From the NCBI GenBank assembly GCA_013398295.1, contig VZSF01000644.1, positions 1 to 64,000 on the forward strand: a stretch of 64,000 nt of DNA, read 5' to 3'. Within the stretch, counting starts at the first letter, position 1; every line of letters starts with the position of its first letter. The notes under the pieces were generated by a model. The model made no database searches. It was given only the letters and a program-made list of their open reading frames with translations, and was not told the origin of the DNA. The DNA comes from Chionis minor (taxonomy: Eukaryota; Chordata; Aves; Charadriiformes; Chionididae). Below, piece after piece: positions 1 to 12,063 of the stretch. Both the position numbers and the translations under genes were made by a program.

Positions 1-64
1 CCCGCGCGCAGCGGCGAGGAGCGCGCGCCACCCAGGGGCCGGGGGCTGCCTGCGCCACCGAAGG

Positions 65-290
65 GCGAACACCGTTAAAATATTGATGTAGTCGCAAAAA
101 TCGTTCATTAAGGCAATTTAATCTTTGCTATTAAATGTCCTTTCAATTCATCTGGGGTAATTAAGATGCAGTTAAAGTGATTAAATTCTAATTACTTATG
201 CTAGACAAAGAAATATTTGTCACAGTAATACGGTTAACTAAAGACCCAGCTAAAGAAATTTAACATTTACTCTAAATGATATGGCAGGAA
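65..290. promoter_or_regulatory. TAAT-rich block, candidate intronic enhancer
   Basis: Directly after the GC-rich start comes about 225 bases of AT-rich but non-repetitive sequence with many TAAT/ATTA homeodomain cores (for example at about 119-122, 159-163 and 188-195). It also holds a TATTGAT word at 81-87, close to the known ONECUT binding consensus. This is the composition expected of a conserved enhancer, possibly autoregulatory, but conservation cannot be assessed from one sequence. The call is inference only. Confidence 0.3.
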
Positions 291-3200
291 AATCGGGTGC
301 TTTCCCCGGATTGATCCACTTGGCAACGTACTGTGTAGTGGTGATGTCAGCTCACTCGAGCGGTTACGGATCCATCAACGCCATGAGTTTGTGTAAACCC
401 CAGAATCCCGAACTGTTGAGTCAGCGCTCCTTAGTCAGATTCACTTTATTATTCCAGGGGCAGCAAATTAAGGTCACTCATTTTAATACGGTGCCCAGGA
501 GCGAGCTGTTTACCATTCCGTCTCAGCTGGGATCTCTGTGTTGGCAGGCTGATGTCATTCCGTGAGCTTCCCATAGAGGAACGTATTTTTATCTCTCTGC
601 ATGTTGTGAAACAACAAAAGAGGAGAAGTGCCAGGGCTCGATGGCAGAGAAATAAGATACTGATCAAACTACCCCTGAGCAGGTGGATACACCTGCGCTC
701 TAAATAAGAGCGAATACGAATCGCCAGAGAGACCAGTGCAAAATAATGAATGACGCCAGGAGTGATAAGAAATATTTCAGTGTGGGGTCAGCATAGCCCA
801 TACTCTCTTCAGTTGAAAGGGAAAAGTTCTGGGGAGCAACCAATGGACTGTGTCACCCAGGCAGGTTTTCACCGCTGACACGTGACTGGCTGTGTCCTGT
901 GGCAGGTCGCAGCTTTTTGGGAATGCTCTTTGCAGCATCGATGCTGTCTGCTGCCTGCCGCAGCGGGAGCGTTCGGCCACGAGCTGCCCTGACGTGCAGA
1001 GGTTCTGTCTCCTGCAGCACCTCTCCCGAGGGATCCCGGCTCCCAGGCGCCCGTGAAGGCCTCAGGGCAGCGACACGCAGGACGGGGCAGTGCAGGGGAC
1101 CGCCAAAGGGCGACACGTCAGGGTGAATGGCGCACGGCAGCCGCGGTTATTCGTCCAGGTTCGCTTGCTCTTAGTTCATGTAGTGAAGTCTGCCCTCGGG
1201 TAGCATGTGTCTTATAGGCCCCTTATCTTGTTCTAATATCCCTCTAAGTAGGAAGTTTTTGATAATTAGGAAAGATCTGTCATCTGTGTGTCTCTCTGCA
1301 TGCTCCGGAGGTGTTATTCACATGATAAGGATGAAGCTTATCACACTTTATTATATATTATCGTCACCATGAATTTACCATAAACTTTTGGCTACTTGCT
1401 TCCACCGAGCTGTTGTAGCCAGTGCGATTAGGACTATCTCTGATGGCCAAAGTCCTCAAGCAGTTTCAACCTCCTGTGGAAATCCTGCTGCTATTTCCAC
1501 CCAAAGGCAGAGCCTCCTTCAGAAGAACAGCCACCAGGATATTCTTCTCTGGCTTGTACCAGTGAAAAGTCTTCACTCTCTGAGAATGTTACTGGATATT
1601 TTGTGATGTTCCAAAACCAGGAGCAGATGCTTTAGAAAGAGATTCCCAGGATCTTAGTGGGCTCAGTTCAGCCTGTAGCTGAGGCAAATCCCAGCCTTTA
1701 CAGACCTGACATGACAGAGATTAGAAGATACATGTAAGGGGAGAATTCTAAAAGTTTGGTGGGTTTTTTTTTTATAATGTCTCCAAGACATGTCCTGTAC
1801 GCAGGAGGCTGGGATAGCTAAAAGACTAGGCTTTGCAAGAGGAGGGAGAAAAGGTGATTATCACAAAACTTTTGAGAACTCCCTCAAGTCAGTGTAAAAT
1901 ATGTCTCCTCATCTCTCCTGTGGCACATACAGAAATGCAGGGCTTCTGTCAGCACTTCTTTGAGCTGGGCTGCATCATTTCTTGGGGTTCTCCCACTCAT
2001 GGGAAGGGTGACCACTCTGAACCCACAGCAAGGAAGCTGTTGGCTTGTAAACTCCCCATGCTTTCTGGGAATCTCGCACGACTGGAGTCTTTGAGAGATG
2101 CATAAAGCATTTTTTTTCTCCTGCCTGCCTGAGGCAAATATAACGCTCATCAATAGTGAGGGTGAGACAGTCCTCAAACCTGAACCAGTGCAGTCAGGGT
2201 GCTGGTGAAGGCCCCAAGCTCAGTGCTGAGTTTACCTTCTCATGTGAAGGAACCAGAAAGTGGCTCCTCAGGCAAGACAGATCTGAGCCCACAGTCGTGA
2301 GAGATCCCCAAAATGAGCGTTTCAGCTACAAAGTGGGTTCCCACAGACTCCTGTCCATCATGTCCAGCTCAGCCTTCCAGCCACAGTGCTAATTGGTGTC
2401 AAATAATATGTTGAATGTGATGGACGTTAGTGTGGTGTGAACTTGCTCACAGGGAGCTGAACCAAGACCACCACCTCATCTCACACAGGGCACTCGATGG
2501 CCATCAAGTAATAATGGCTTGTGGTTAGCCGTGACCTAGGCCAGAGCTGGAAATGTGACCTGTCCCCTCAGGGTGAAATGCCCCGTGTCCCATCGCTGGT
2601 GGCCAGCACACAGTCTCCTCTCCGTGTCAACCAGGCTCTGAATTCAGCATGGCTGGAGACGTTATTGTGCATGTGTCTCCCCGTTGCTGGTCTGGACCGT
2701 TTCTGGGTACAAGCAGAGGGAAAAAGGGCTCTCTCTAAGCAGAGACCCACTGTGTGTCTTGGCTTCCTCCTCCATGGGGTGAGAAGACTCACACCGAGGC
2801 ACTGGTGGGACTGTGCACTTCCCTTCCAAGAGGAGCTGTAATGGTCCCTCCTCATTTGCCAGCCACTTTGTATGGTCAGAAACGTGGTTGTGGCCATTGT
2901 GCGTGCCTGTCCTGGAGCTGTGGGACCTGCTGCTGGCAGCTGGTGAGCGGTGTGACCCTTTGGAGCGTGTGGTCACTGCCTCAGCTTGTTGCTGTGCGCG
3001 TCAGGGCACGGCGCTATCGGGGCCAGGTCTGGAACGCCCTAAATCCACCTTCTTCTTCCTCAGCATTTGCCACTTTTCCATCCTGTGTCTGAGAGCGCGC
3101 GCTCAGTGATGGAGCCGTGCCTCTCGCACCGAGAGTGGTCCTCTGCCTTCGCAACTGGCCGCAGGGCTTGGGGCGGGGTTTGACCAGGAGGGATTTTCCA

Positions 3201-4123
3201 TTGTCCTCCTCCCTGCTCCAGTGCTGATTTTCCAGAAGAGCAGGCGGCAGAACTTGTGGTGGTGTTTTGTTACGTGCAGACAAACCGGCAGAAGTGGGTT
3301 TATTGAGAGTATTACCAGTTTCATTCTTTCCTGCTGCTTTTTAGAAAGGAAAATTTGTGTTTGCCAGATACAGCGAGGCACATGTGTACGCACCAAGTGC
3401 TCCTGAAAATTGATTTATGGTAATCGGGGTTTTTTTCCTTAGGTTTTAAAATGAAATCCACCCTCTAGGGATGAAAGACTAGATCAAACGTCAGGGTTAA
3501 CACCTGAGCTTACTGTAATCTTGACTTTTAGACTGACAGAACAGCGTAGTTCACAGCACAGGTGGGCAAAATACCCTCTTTGCTAGCTCAACCTAAAGAT
3601 GCAATTAGTGGGGGTTTTTAGGGGACACGATCCTGCTGGCATCTCCGGCAGAGCAGGATGGATCCCGCTGTGCTGCCCACAGCCGGGCGCTGCAGGAGGG
3701 CGGTGAGAGATGGCGGAGCTGCAGCCGTGAGACCCCGGATCTGCGCCACGCGCAGGCAGCCGGGCTGTGGTGAGATCTACAGACCTTACAAGGTTTGGCA
3801 AGTTAACTCAGCCAAATCCCTCGGGCGACTTAGAAGGAACAAAGGGAGACAAAAATAGATTGATGGACTGTATCAGGAGAATTGCAAGTGTCAAAAATAT
3901 CTGTTGCTCAGGGCAGAGGAAGATGGAAGTGACTGGAAAAGGCCAGAGTTCAGCAGTGGATTTATAAAGCTCCTTCTGGCACTGATAATATTACATTGTC
4001 ATATCTGCACGTGTGTTACTGGAGTCAGAAGGACCCTTTCTTTATCCTCTGCTTTGCTTTTTCTTAACTAGACTTTCTTAAGGCTTTTTCAATAGGCATC
4101 ACAAGGAGCATGGCTCAGCTGGG

Positions 4124-4627
4124 TGTCCTGGTTTGAGGTAAAACAGAAGCCTTTTTCTGTTTGGTAATTTTACTTTGCAGCTAAGCCTCTTCTAAGTAAC
4201 TGAACTTTCTGAAATTAACAGCGTATTGTGTTATAGCGGTGCAGAAACTGTTGGCTCTCGGAGCGATAAGACCTGATTAGTTGTAATTTATGCCGAGGCG
4301 CGGGGTGCAGAGAGGCCCTGGCTTATCCTTATTGCTCTAACACCCAAGACCAGCCAACTTCGGTATTTGCGCCGTTGGAGGGTGGGAAGCGGAAAAGCGC
4401 AGAGGGGTCGCACCTGCGGGGAGGAGGGGACAGGACAGGGCACCCCACACTGACCAACGGGGTGTCCCATCCCATCTGCCCCGTGCGCAGGGTAAAAGCT
4501 GAGGGACCCAAGGGCCAGCTCTCTCTTCAGTGGCCGGTGTCTGAGGAGGACTCTGTCTGTTTGTCTGCCTTTGATCCCCATCCGTGTGTTCCCGAATCGA
4601 GATCTGGAATCCAGCTCCCATCCGTCA
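4124..4627 (+). mobile_element. Truncated endogenous retrovirus LTR (ends at an N)
   Basis: The segment begins with TGTCCTGGTTTGAGGTAAAA, the same 5' end as the complete LTR at 5538. Its first 165 bases are alignable to that copy but clearly diverged and differ in length. The next 337 bases (4291-4627) match 5681-6017 with a single mismatch at 4617/6007. The similarity stops exactly at the ambiguous base at 4628, and the last 200 or so bases of the LTR, including its CA end, are missing. No target duplication can be paired. It carries no retroviral gene. Confidence 0.75.
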
Positions 4628-4628
4628 N
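4628..4628. other. Single ambiguous base at LTR breakpoint
   Basis: A lone N marks the junction where LTR homology ends and unrelated GC-rich sequence begins. It may mark an assembly join rather than a simple uncalled base. Confidence 0.95.
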
Positions 4629-5532
4629 AGTGCGGGGCGGCCCGGAGCCCGCGGCTGCCTGGGGAGGGGAGCGAGGGTGCTGGGGGAGAGGGGTGCTGGG
4701 GGAGAGGTGCGCGCCTCTGGGGAGCACAGCACCCCACAGAGCACCCGAATTCAGCTTCGGCGCTGCGGGAGAGGTTCCGCTCTCCGTGCTCACGGGCAGG
4801 GGCACGTGAAGGACAGCAGCGCAAATTACTTTTATTATCTTCTGCTACGTTAAAAAAAAAAAGTTCAGATGAAGGTGTGTGATAAGCAGCTTTGAAGACG
4901 GGCTCTGGTGTTGTGCCAGAAAAGGCTTTCAGGCAACGCTTCTGGAGCCTCTGGCTCCGGCGGAGACCCTGGCTGGCGCTCGAGCAGGACCTGGCCCAAG
5001 GGGACGAGCTGCTTTGAGCATGGCCCGGGCCAGGCACGGGCTGGTGCCCCAGGCTGGGTGTCCCCAGTCCGTCCGCGGGGGCTGGCCGGGCTCGGTGCCT
5101 GCGCGGGGGAGCCTCTCACGGTGGAGCAGATCTCATCCCGTGGTGCGCATTTGTTCTCTGGCAAGCTGGAAGCTACGATTTATTATTAAAATTGATGGGC
5201 TCCAGTGCAGGGAAAACGATCGTAAGGAAACCCTATTACAGTTTTTCATTATCACCATTATTTATTTTTAAGTGCTATTAATATTCCTGAGTCTGGAGGA
5301 GGCAGACGATGAGAGGTGGTGTCCACCCTTGCTGCTCCCCACCCGAGGCCTGTCTCCGAGGGCTCTTTGAGCAATTCGGCATATTGGGAAGTTTTTTGCC
5401 CTCAATCTACCTCTGTCAAATGCTGACAGGAGTAGAGCTGAAGAGGAAACAACTTTTGCATCACCTGAAAATGATCTGGATTTAGAAGGCGTTCCCAGTC
5501 TACCCCAGGTGGAAGAAGGCTCTGCAAGCAGT
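4629..5532. other. Intronic sequence between the two LTR copies
   Basis: GC-rich sequence to about 5130 with G-runs near 4660-4710, then AT-rich sequence around 5170-5290. No exon, repeat family or RNA gene is recognised. Confidence 0.5.
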
Positions 5533-5537
5533 GCTGG

Positions 5538-6219
5538 TGTCCTGGTTTGAGGTAAAACAGGACCGATTTTGTTCAGTAACTCTGCTTTCTAACTAGGCCT
5601 CTTCTAACTGCTGAAATTGGAAGCAGATTGTGCAGAAAACTGCTCTTCCTCAGAGCGATAAGACCCGTGTTTACACCTGATGCCGAGGCGCGGGGTGCAG
5701 AGAGGCCCTGGCTTATCCTTATTGCTCTAACACCCAAGACCAGCCAACTTCGGTATTTGCGCCGTTGGAGGGTGGGAAGCGGAAAAGCGCAGAGGGGTCG
5801 CACCTGCGGGGAGGAGGGGACAGGACAGGGCACCCCACACTGACCAACGGGGTGTCCCATCCCATCTGCCCCGTGCGCAGGGTAAAAGCTGAGGGACCCA
5901 AGGGCCAGCTCTCTCTTCAGTGGCCGGTGTCTGAGGAGGACTCTGTCTGTTTGTCTGCCTTTGATCCCCATCCGTGTGTTCCCGAATCGAGATCTGGAAT
6001 CCAGCTTCCATCCGTCACTGAGTCCAGCCTGGGACTTCCCCAGTGCCTGCTGGTGACGTGATTGTCATCCTGGGAGCTTGATTTGGTTCTGTATATATTT
6101 CATTATTTTCTTTTTATTATTTTATTCTTTATATTTCATTAAAATAGTTTAGTTCTTACTAAACTAGTCTCTCTTCTGTCGCTTGGCTTGCTTGGGCCGA
6201 TCCGTCCCCAGCCGCGACA
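5538..6219 (+). mobile_element. Solo LTR of an avian endogenous retrovirus, 682 bp
   Basis: The element starts TGTCCTGG and ends GCGACA, so it has the TG...CA ends of a retroviral LTR. It is flanked by a perfect 5-bp duplication, GCTGG, at 5533-5537 and 6220-6224. The 3' half has an AT-rich stretch (about 6085-6166) with an ATTAAA poly(A)-type signal at 6138-6143. A hairpin follows, with 9-bp arms at 6145-6153 and 6158-6166. No internal retroviral sequence or second LTR of the same insertion follows, so this is a solo LTR left by recombination. The TGTCCTGG-type start is common in bird ERV families, but the exact family is not assigned here. Confidence 0.8.
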
Positions 6220-6224
6220 GCTGG

Positions 6225-8964
6225 GCAGAGGCAGGGCCAGTGTGCTGCTGGGCAGGATCCAGAGTCCAGACTGGGCTGGGCTGGGCTGCCCAGTGCCTGT
6301 CCCGCTGTCCCCTGCTGGGGCTGCGCTGTGGGCAGCGAGGGCTGAACCTGGTGCGTCTGGGTCCTCCGCTCTCAGATGGGGTCCCAAACTGCAACCGAGT
6401 CCATGTCTCGCTCTCGCTGAGCCCGTACAGCGCTGGTCCTCGGTTCAAAGTAGGAGAACTCCAGCCCAGTCGTGAGGACAAGAACTGTCTTATTTCATGG
6501 ACTAAACTAGAGCCCACTCCCACGGGGTGCACACCAAGCCTTCCTTAGGAAACCGGCAATCCTGCCTGACAGTTTGTTAAAAAACCAAGTCTGCACCACT
6601 CTGGAGGAGGAAGGGATGGCTCCCAGCTTCTCCAGGGAGCACGTGGGAACCTCAGCGCTTGCTTTCTGATGGGCTTGACTGAAATTAAGTTTTATTTGCA
6701 AAATACTAAAATTGGCTTATTTGTATCACAGCCTGGGTAGGATTTTTTTTTTTTCTCCCCAGCAACGAGTGCTTTTTTCTCACCTCTGTGATGTTACTAG
6801 CAGTAACTATGTGGTGTCTGATACAACTGAAGTTGAGAAACGAGGTATTTTGTAACTCTTGGGACATTTTCTAAGGAAATAATTATTCAGGAATATTGCA
6901 TTTCAGGAGATGAGCACGAACTCAGGAAGACAACATGATAAGCAAGTTAGTTTCACAATAGACTGTTGGGTTTTTGTTATGCTTTATGATTTCAGTAAAC
7001 TCATGTACTAGTTTGTGATTGAAACCCCAGAGGTTTACAGCACTAATTGAACTAGCTTTGTATCTGCTGCCGTGACTGTCGTTTGTGATGCGAGGGTCCC
7101 CGCCGAAGCACTGCACGGTGCCGCCCCGGCGCACGCCAGCTGCGCAGTTTGGGTTTTGTGGCAAATGGTGATCTGGGCAGAGCATCCAGCTGGAAGCTGG
7201 AATTTGCGTAGTCTTGGAAAAAGGCAGGTGTAAAGCAGCACGAGCAGAAATGAAGCGTTAGGCACGGCCAACATCACCCAAGTCTGGTTTGTCTCCTTTC
7301 CTGCACGAGCCTGTGGGCAGGGGCAGAGCTGGCGGCTGGGGCTGGCAGAGCCCCGAGCTCCTGCGGCTGCTTTCACGGGAACTTCTGAGCCTCACATGGT
7401 CAGAGGTGTACGAAAGGTTGCCATGTTGTTGCTGTCGTCTTTGCTCCTCATTCCTAATATCCGTCAGTAACAGACTGTTCTTGCAGAAGTATTTTTAACC
7501 CTTGAGTTGTCAATGTTAAGTGCAGAGGGGATGCAGAATTATTTCGGCAGGCGCTGATCCCCACAGTCCGTTCAGCAGCTTGTCAGTGGGAGCTCGCTTG
7601 CATGAGGAAACCTGTTTTTCAGCCCAGAAGCTCCACGGTGTTTTAGAGGTCAGGATGTAACTTCAAAGCACTCTTCAAAGGTTTTCAGATAAAAATAACT
7701 GTAGAAGATATGAGTTTGGCATCCCAGTCCATTTGATCAATGTGTCATTGCTTATGAAAGAACGTGTAGCTGGAATATGTGTTGTTAGGGAGCTCTTCAA
7801 AAGCTTCTCCTCGGAGAGGGCTGAGGTGCCGGTGTCTTGGTCCTCACCTGCCTGGGCCAGCAGAAGGTGCCTTTGCGTCTCCTGAATCTCGCTGCCTGAC
7901 CCACGCAGCTGCTGTTTCTCCAAGTGCAAACGGTGGATGACTATTTCGGTACCTCCCTCAAGCAATGAAACCCTCGTGCCAAGGCTGTCTCTTAGTAGCA
8001 ATAAAAGATGTAGGAAGGGCCTCTGTAAAGTAATTTGCTGTTTTCATTCCAATAACTGTGGAATAGGTGGAGACACCGGGTGAAATTCTTCATCTAATCA
8101 GCACTGATCTCCACAGAAATCAAGACTAGGTGGGCACAGAGACAGAACATCCATATTACCCTCAGAAATGCATCTCTAAATCAGCATTAAAGGACATTGT
8201 TAGAGAAAAAAGGGGAAATGGACAACTTCAGACTCTAGAAAGTGAGACTGAGCAATCTGTCCTCCCAAGGAAACCTTTTATCCTAGCGAAATGCTAATAA
8301 GATGAGCTGGCAGGCAGTCAAAGGCTGGCGGGGGGGATCCGGGAATCGCTCTCCCAGCCCTGTCAGATCCTGCCTGGCAGGTTACCTGCAAGGCAGATTT
8401 CAAATTGCAAGCACCCTTTAATAATGTAGAGCAACATGACATTTGGAAAGGGAAGGAAGAGATGACAGATGAAATAAGGTGAAATTCTATAAGGAAGATT
8501 TACTATACCGTTGTTCTTCATGTCAAAATGGGGTTTATTTTGTTCAGAATACATAATCATCTGGCCTGTAAGACTGTAGTAGCATCCTGGTTTCTCCTTA
8601 TTTCTCAGCCCATGAAAAGCTACAGAAACAGATTGACAACAACTGATGAAGGTAAAAAAAGTGGGCAAGGTTGACTTCAGAGCTCGGTAAATTTCCACTC
8701 TACCTTGCAGGGATGTTACATAGTTAAATTCCCAGCACTAATGGGCGTTATCAAAATACAAGGTGTCAATAATAGCATTTGCTGTGTTTTAACAGATGAT
8801 GACAAAGGTATTTTCTAATGTCCACTCCTTATATCTTTTTATAGTTTATAGTAAGTTAGAAAATGAAACGTCGCCCATCCTCTCCAGACTGGGAGGCTGA
8901 CAGGAAGGGTCCTTCTCCCCTCCTTTGTCCCGTACTCCGTGGCCGGGCGCTCCTCTGCCAGCCC
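6225..8964. other. Intronic sequence upstream of the ONECUT1 terminal exon
   Basis: Unique-looking sequence with mixed composition. GC-rich to about 6480, it becomes AT-rich from 6660 and again around 8380-8860. I see no coding exon and no recognised repeat family. Confidence 0.5.
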
Positions 8965-8992
8965 TCTCTAACCGTCCTCCCCTTTCTTGCAG

Positions 8993-9285
8993 CGTGCAAG
9001 AGGAAAGAACAAGAGCATGGGAAGGATAGAGGGAATACACCCAAGAAGCCTCGGTTGGTCTTCACGGATGTCCAGCGTCGAACTCTACATGCAATATTCA
9101 AGGAAAATAAGCGTCCGTCCAAAGAATTACAAATCACCATTTCCCAGCAGCTCGGGTTGGAGCTGAGCACCGTCAGCAACTTTTTCATGAATGCACGGAG
9201 GAGGAGTCTGGATAAGTGGCAAGACGAGGGCAGCTCCAATTCAGGCAACTCATCTTCTTCATCAAGCACTTGTACCAAAGCATGA
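8993..9285 (+). CDS. ONECUT1: ONECUT1 (HNF6) terminal exon: homeodomain and C-terminus
   Basis: ONECUT1 is a nuclear transcription factor of the cut-homeobox class, with roles in liver, pancreas and neuronal differentiation. It binds DNA with a single cut domain plus a divergent homeodomain. This exon follows an acceptor at 8991-8992. Its first two bases complete an alanine codon split across the intron, and 96 further codons run to TGA at 9283-9285. The encoded segment starts CKRKEQEHGKDRG, has the homeodomain at exon residues about 16-75, and ends in a serine-rich tail closing with STCTKA. The recognition helix reads SNFFMNARRR, with Phe at homeodomain position 48 and Met at 50, the hallmark of ONECUT proteins. 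The linker SLDKWQDEG after the homeodomain matches ONECUT1 as I remember it, whereas ONECUT2 reads SLEKWQDD there. The cut domain lies in an upstream exon outside the window. The exon is intact. Confidence 0.96.
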
Positions 9286-9326
9286 AGGAATAACCACGAA
9301 CTAAACCTCGGTGGAAAAGCTTTATA

Positions 9327-9344
9327 AATAAATAAATAAATAAA
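9327..9344 (+). terminator. ONECUT1: Proximal overlapping AATAAA run
   Basis: An (AATA)n run gives several overlapping AATAAA hexamers only about 40 bases after the ONECUT1 stop codon. It could serve as a very proximal poly(A) signal giving a 3'UTR that lacks all the miR-9 sites. There is no strong GU-rich element immediately downstream, so use is uncertain. Confidence 0.3.
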
Positions 9345-10255
9345 GACAGACCAGGACCTCAAGATAGCAGGTTTATACTTAGAACTATTTGAAAAAAATG
9401 TTATTTATAAGTCCAAAGAAACCAAAGACTTATTTCACCTGCATTATGACTTTGTTCTAAGACACACACTTTAGTAGGACGACCACTTGCAAAAAAATAG
9501 GAAGAAGAAAGTGAAATGGAGGGGATGAAACGGAATGCAAAGAGAAGAGAAACAGACCACTGGTCTTACACCTTCGCCCATGATCATCTTCACCGTACTT
9601 GGCTGTTTAGTGGTTTGGAGCATAGTGATTTCTTGTCATTGAACGGACATCTCTTCAGACACGGCTCTTCATTTCCACAGCAATTGCCGCGAAGGTGTAG
9701 AGTGTATCCGTGCTGCGTACACGCCGGTGGTTAGGGACTTAGTCAGGGCTGGTCTTCAGAGAGGGTCGTGCCACGGCACGGCTGACCAAGCGTGGAGTCG
9801 TCTGAATTCATTTGAACGGTAGTGTGATTTTTGCTGTTTCATGGTTTGAACTTAACCGGTGCAACGCCTGGAAACAAGTTCGAACTGGGCAAAGAAATTT
9901 TGAATGGTACCTAAACCAGTGCATTCTCTTTGTTTGTTAAGGAATGTTCAGATTTAAAAAAAAGGAAAACTATTCCATCCATAAAAAAAAAAATCGACTA
10001 GCTACCAAAGAACACATTTAATAATTATATTGCAGGTATTTTATTGCAATGATTTTAATATTCCAAAGCTATTTTTACACAAAATGCTATGTAGAGTTAT
10101 AGGTATAAACTAATCTAACTGTATAACACATAAAACTTGTAATCAAGACTGTTATTTGCAATTAGTAAAACCACATTATTGTTTCTTTCCATGATTGGCA
10201 AGAAAGAATGTCATCCAAGGAGCTCGCAGCCCCTGTCGGAGCACAGGTACTGGTA

Positions 10256-10830
10256 GTGGGATGCTGCTTCCGTTGAAGTCGGACAGCCTTTTTGTCGCTG
10301 ACTTCAACGGGAGCAAAACCACAGGGGCAGTTGCAGCCGTGTGTAAGACAGCGGGGCAGCTGCCGGCCGCGCGTCCCCTCTCCACGCTCGCCCAGGCTGG
10401 CGGTGCTGGCAGCGCTGAAGAGCCGCTCTGCCCTCCGCGCCGCGTATGAATGCAGCGCAGCTCTGCCATCTAGCCTGCAAACAGGAGACTGGGGCGTTTT
10501 GTATGCAAAAATGAGAAGAACTGCGAAATGTAAAACCACGGGGCTCAGCGTCTGATCAATACTCATTGACATTAGCGAGCTTTTTTTTACCTATTGACTT
10601 TACTAGGCAAAGGAATAGCAGTGGCTTTGAAGGCTCGCGGTCTTTTCCTGTTGAAATCAGTGGTAGGACATCAGTTAATGCTGGCGGGCAGAGCTCCGAC
10701 AGGAGCGCCGGGAGTGCTTTTGGCAGGCTGAATCGTGGTGCCGCTGAAGTCGATAGCAAAATTCCCATGACAGCGATACAGCCTGGTGTTTTGTGGCGTC
10801 GTATCTGTGTGCAGCAGGCTGAGCTTTTGT
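10256..10830. repeat. Old repeat remnants with GACTTCAA-type cores and a hairpin
   Basis: Several short segments (about 10270-10315, 10635-10675 and 10740-10790) resemble the CATTGACTTCAATGG-type core that recurs in old sauropsid interspersed repeats. The first forms a perfect inverted repeat, with 11-bp arms at 10270-10280 and 10300-10310. The family is not identified; similarity is from memory of the motif only. Confidence 0.4.
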
Positions 10831-11187
10831 CCTGTGCATTCTTTCTTGCTCATCTATTAATCAGGATAATGCATGAAATAGTTTAAAGTTTGTAGCTGAA
10901 AATCTTTAAATGCTCTGTAGCTAACAGACCCGTAGAAGAGAAATCATCCCGTTCCTCCTCCAGTAAAATTAAAAAGAAAAGCGTGCAACATCTGCGTATT
11001 AAATTTTAGCGTAAGGGGAAAATAGACTTTAAAAACCATACATGTGCCTGTTAGATTTCTAACCGGTGTTTCAAATTACTGTAGTAATTCTGCTAGGTAT
11101 ATTAAATTCCAAAGTAACCAAATATGCAGGTATAGGCCCAATGCAAGGATTAGAAATAGGTAATCTTACTTACACCCCCTTTTTTAT

Positions 11188-11230
11188 AAAAAAAAAAGAA
11201 AAAAAAAAGAAAGAAAAAGAGAAAGGAAAA
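11188..11230 (+). repeat. A-rich simple repeat
   Basis: About 43 bases of A interrupted by G (AAAG-like). Low complexity. Confidence 0.95.
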
Positions 11231-11954
11231 TTCAAGGTAAACTAGAATCCAACCACCATCAGCAATAGCAGGTACTGGTTTTTGGGGTGAAGCCCACTCA
11301 AAATCCTAGCAACACCCAAGTTAAGCGACTTTGTAGCACCAGTTATTTCCCAAGAGGACAGGGTCTAGTCGAGGTTCAGGGTATACAGTTAATTTCCAGT
11401 CAGTGTTTAGAATACAGCTGAACTCTCTCTTTATTAAAATAAAGTGAAATACACCCAAGGTTTTTGGCACTGAATATTTCTCCACGTTTCCGTATATTAA
11501 ACCCACTTTAAGACTGACAAAGCAATTGTCCGTGAAAACGTAATCTAATCTGTGAGTTTTTCGAGTCTCTAGCTTACCTTCAATTTTAGCGAGCTTTCTT
11601 TTAAAGTGTTCCATCCCCCCCACAGAGACATAATTGACACGGAAACATTAATAAGCTCACGTAGAAAGTATCTTATGAATGCAGTCTCGTTAGTGTAAGG
11701 TTAATAAAGGACAGTGATAACTAATGTTTCAGTTTTTTCCAGCAAAACACTGCTTTGTAACGTACCTATAGTTTAGAAAAGAAAGCCTTATTTATTTAAA
11801 ACTTGAGAATTTAAAAATGCAGGGAAATTCAAAGTACATTGCCGCATTTTTTAGTATTTCCATTGTATTGTCTTTAGAGACTACTTGCTGAAACCAAAGA
11901 GAACTTTCATACCAGCATTAAATTTGCACCCAATATGCAATTTCAGGATCTCTG

Positions 11955-12063
11955 ATACACACACACACGCGAGCCCCTGAATAGGTCTGTGTATATATAC
12001 ACGCACACACATTTTTATGGGGTGTATGTATGTATACATGTGCACACATATGTCCACACACAC
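11955..12063. repeat. Degenerate CA/TA dinucleotide tract
   Basis: Alternating purine-pyrimidine sequence built from CA, TA and TG runs. It contains a UGUAUAUA Pumilio-type word at 11990-11997. Confidence 0.9.

Larger units (their letters stand above)
1..8992 (+). other. ONECUT1: ONECUT1 intron, 3' portion
   Basis: This stretch lies upstream of the terminal ONECUT1 exon and ends in a good splice acceptor: a pyrimidine-rich tract from about 8965, then CAG at 8990-8992. The cut-domain exon that should precede it is not in the window. The first 60 bases are very GC-rich and then drop abruptly to AT-rich sequence. Apart from the two LTR copies annotated separately, I see no coding exon. The open frames are short, overlap in several frames and resemble no family I know. 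A GC-rich patch at about 4630-5130 follows the truncated LTR. The assignment as intron rests on the downstream exon and on the two-exon structure known for ONECUT1. Confidence 0.8.

Noticed and set aside
281..565. 94-codon ATG frame near the window start
   Set aside because: Short, overlapped by an antisense frame, no recognisable motif; treated as intronic background.
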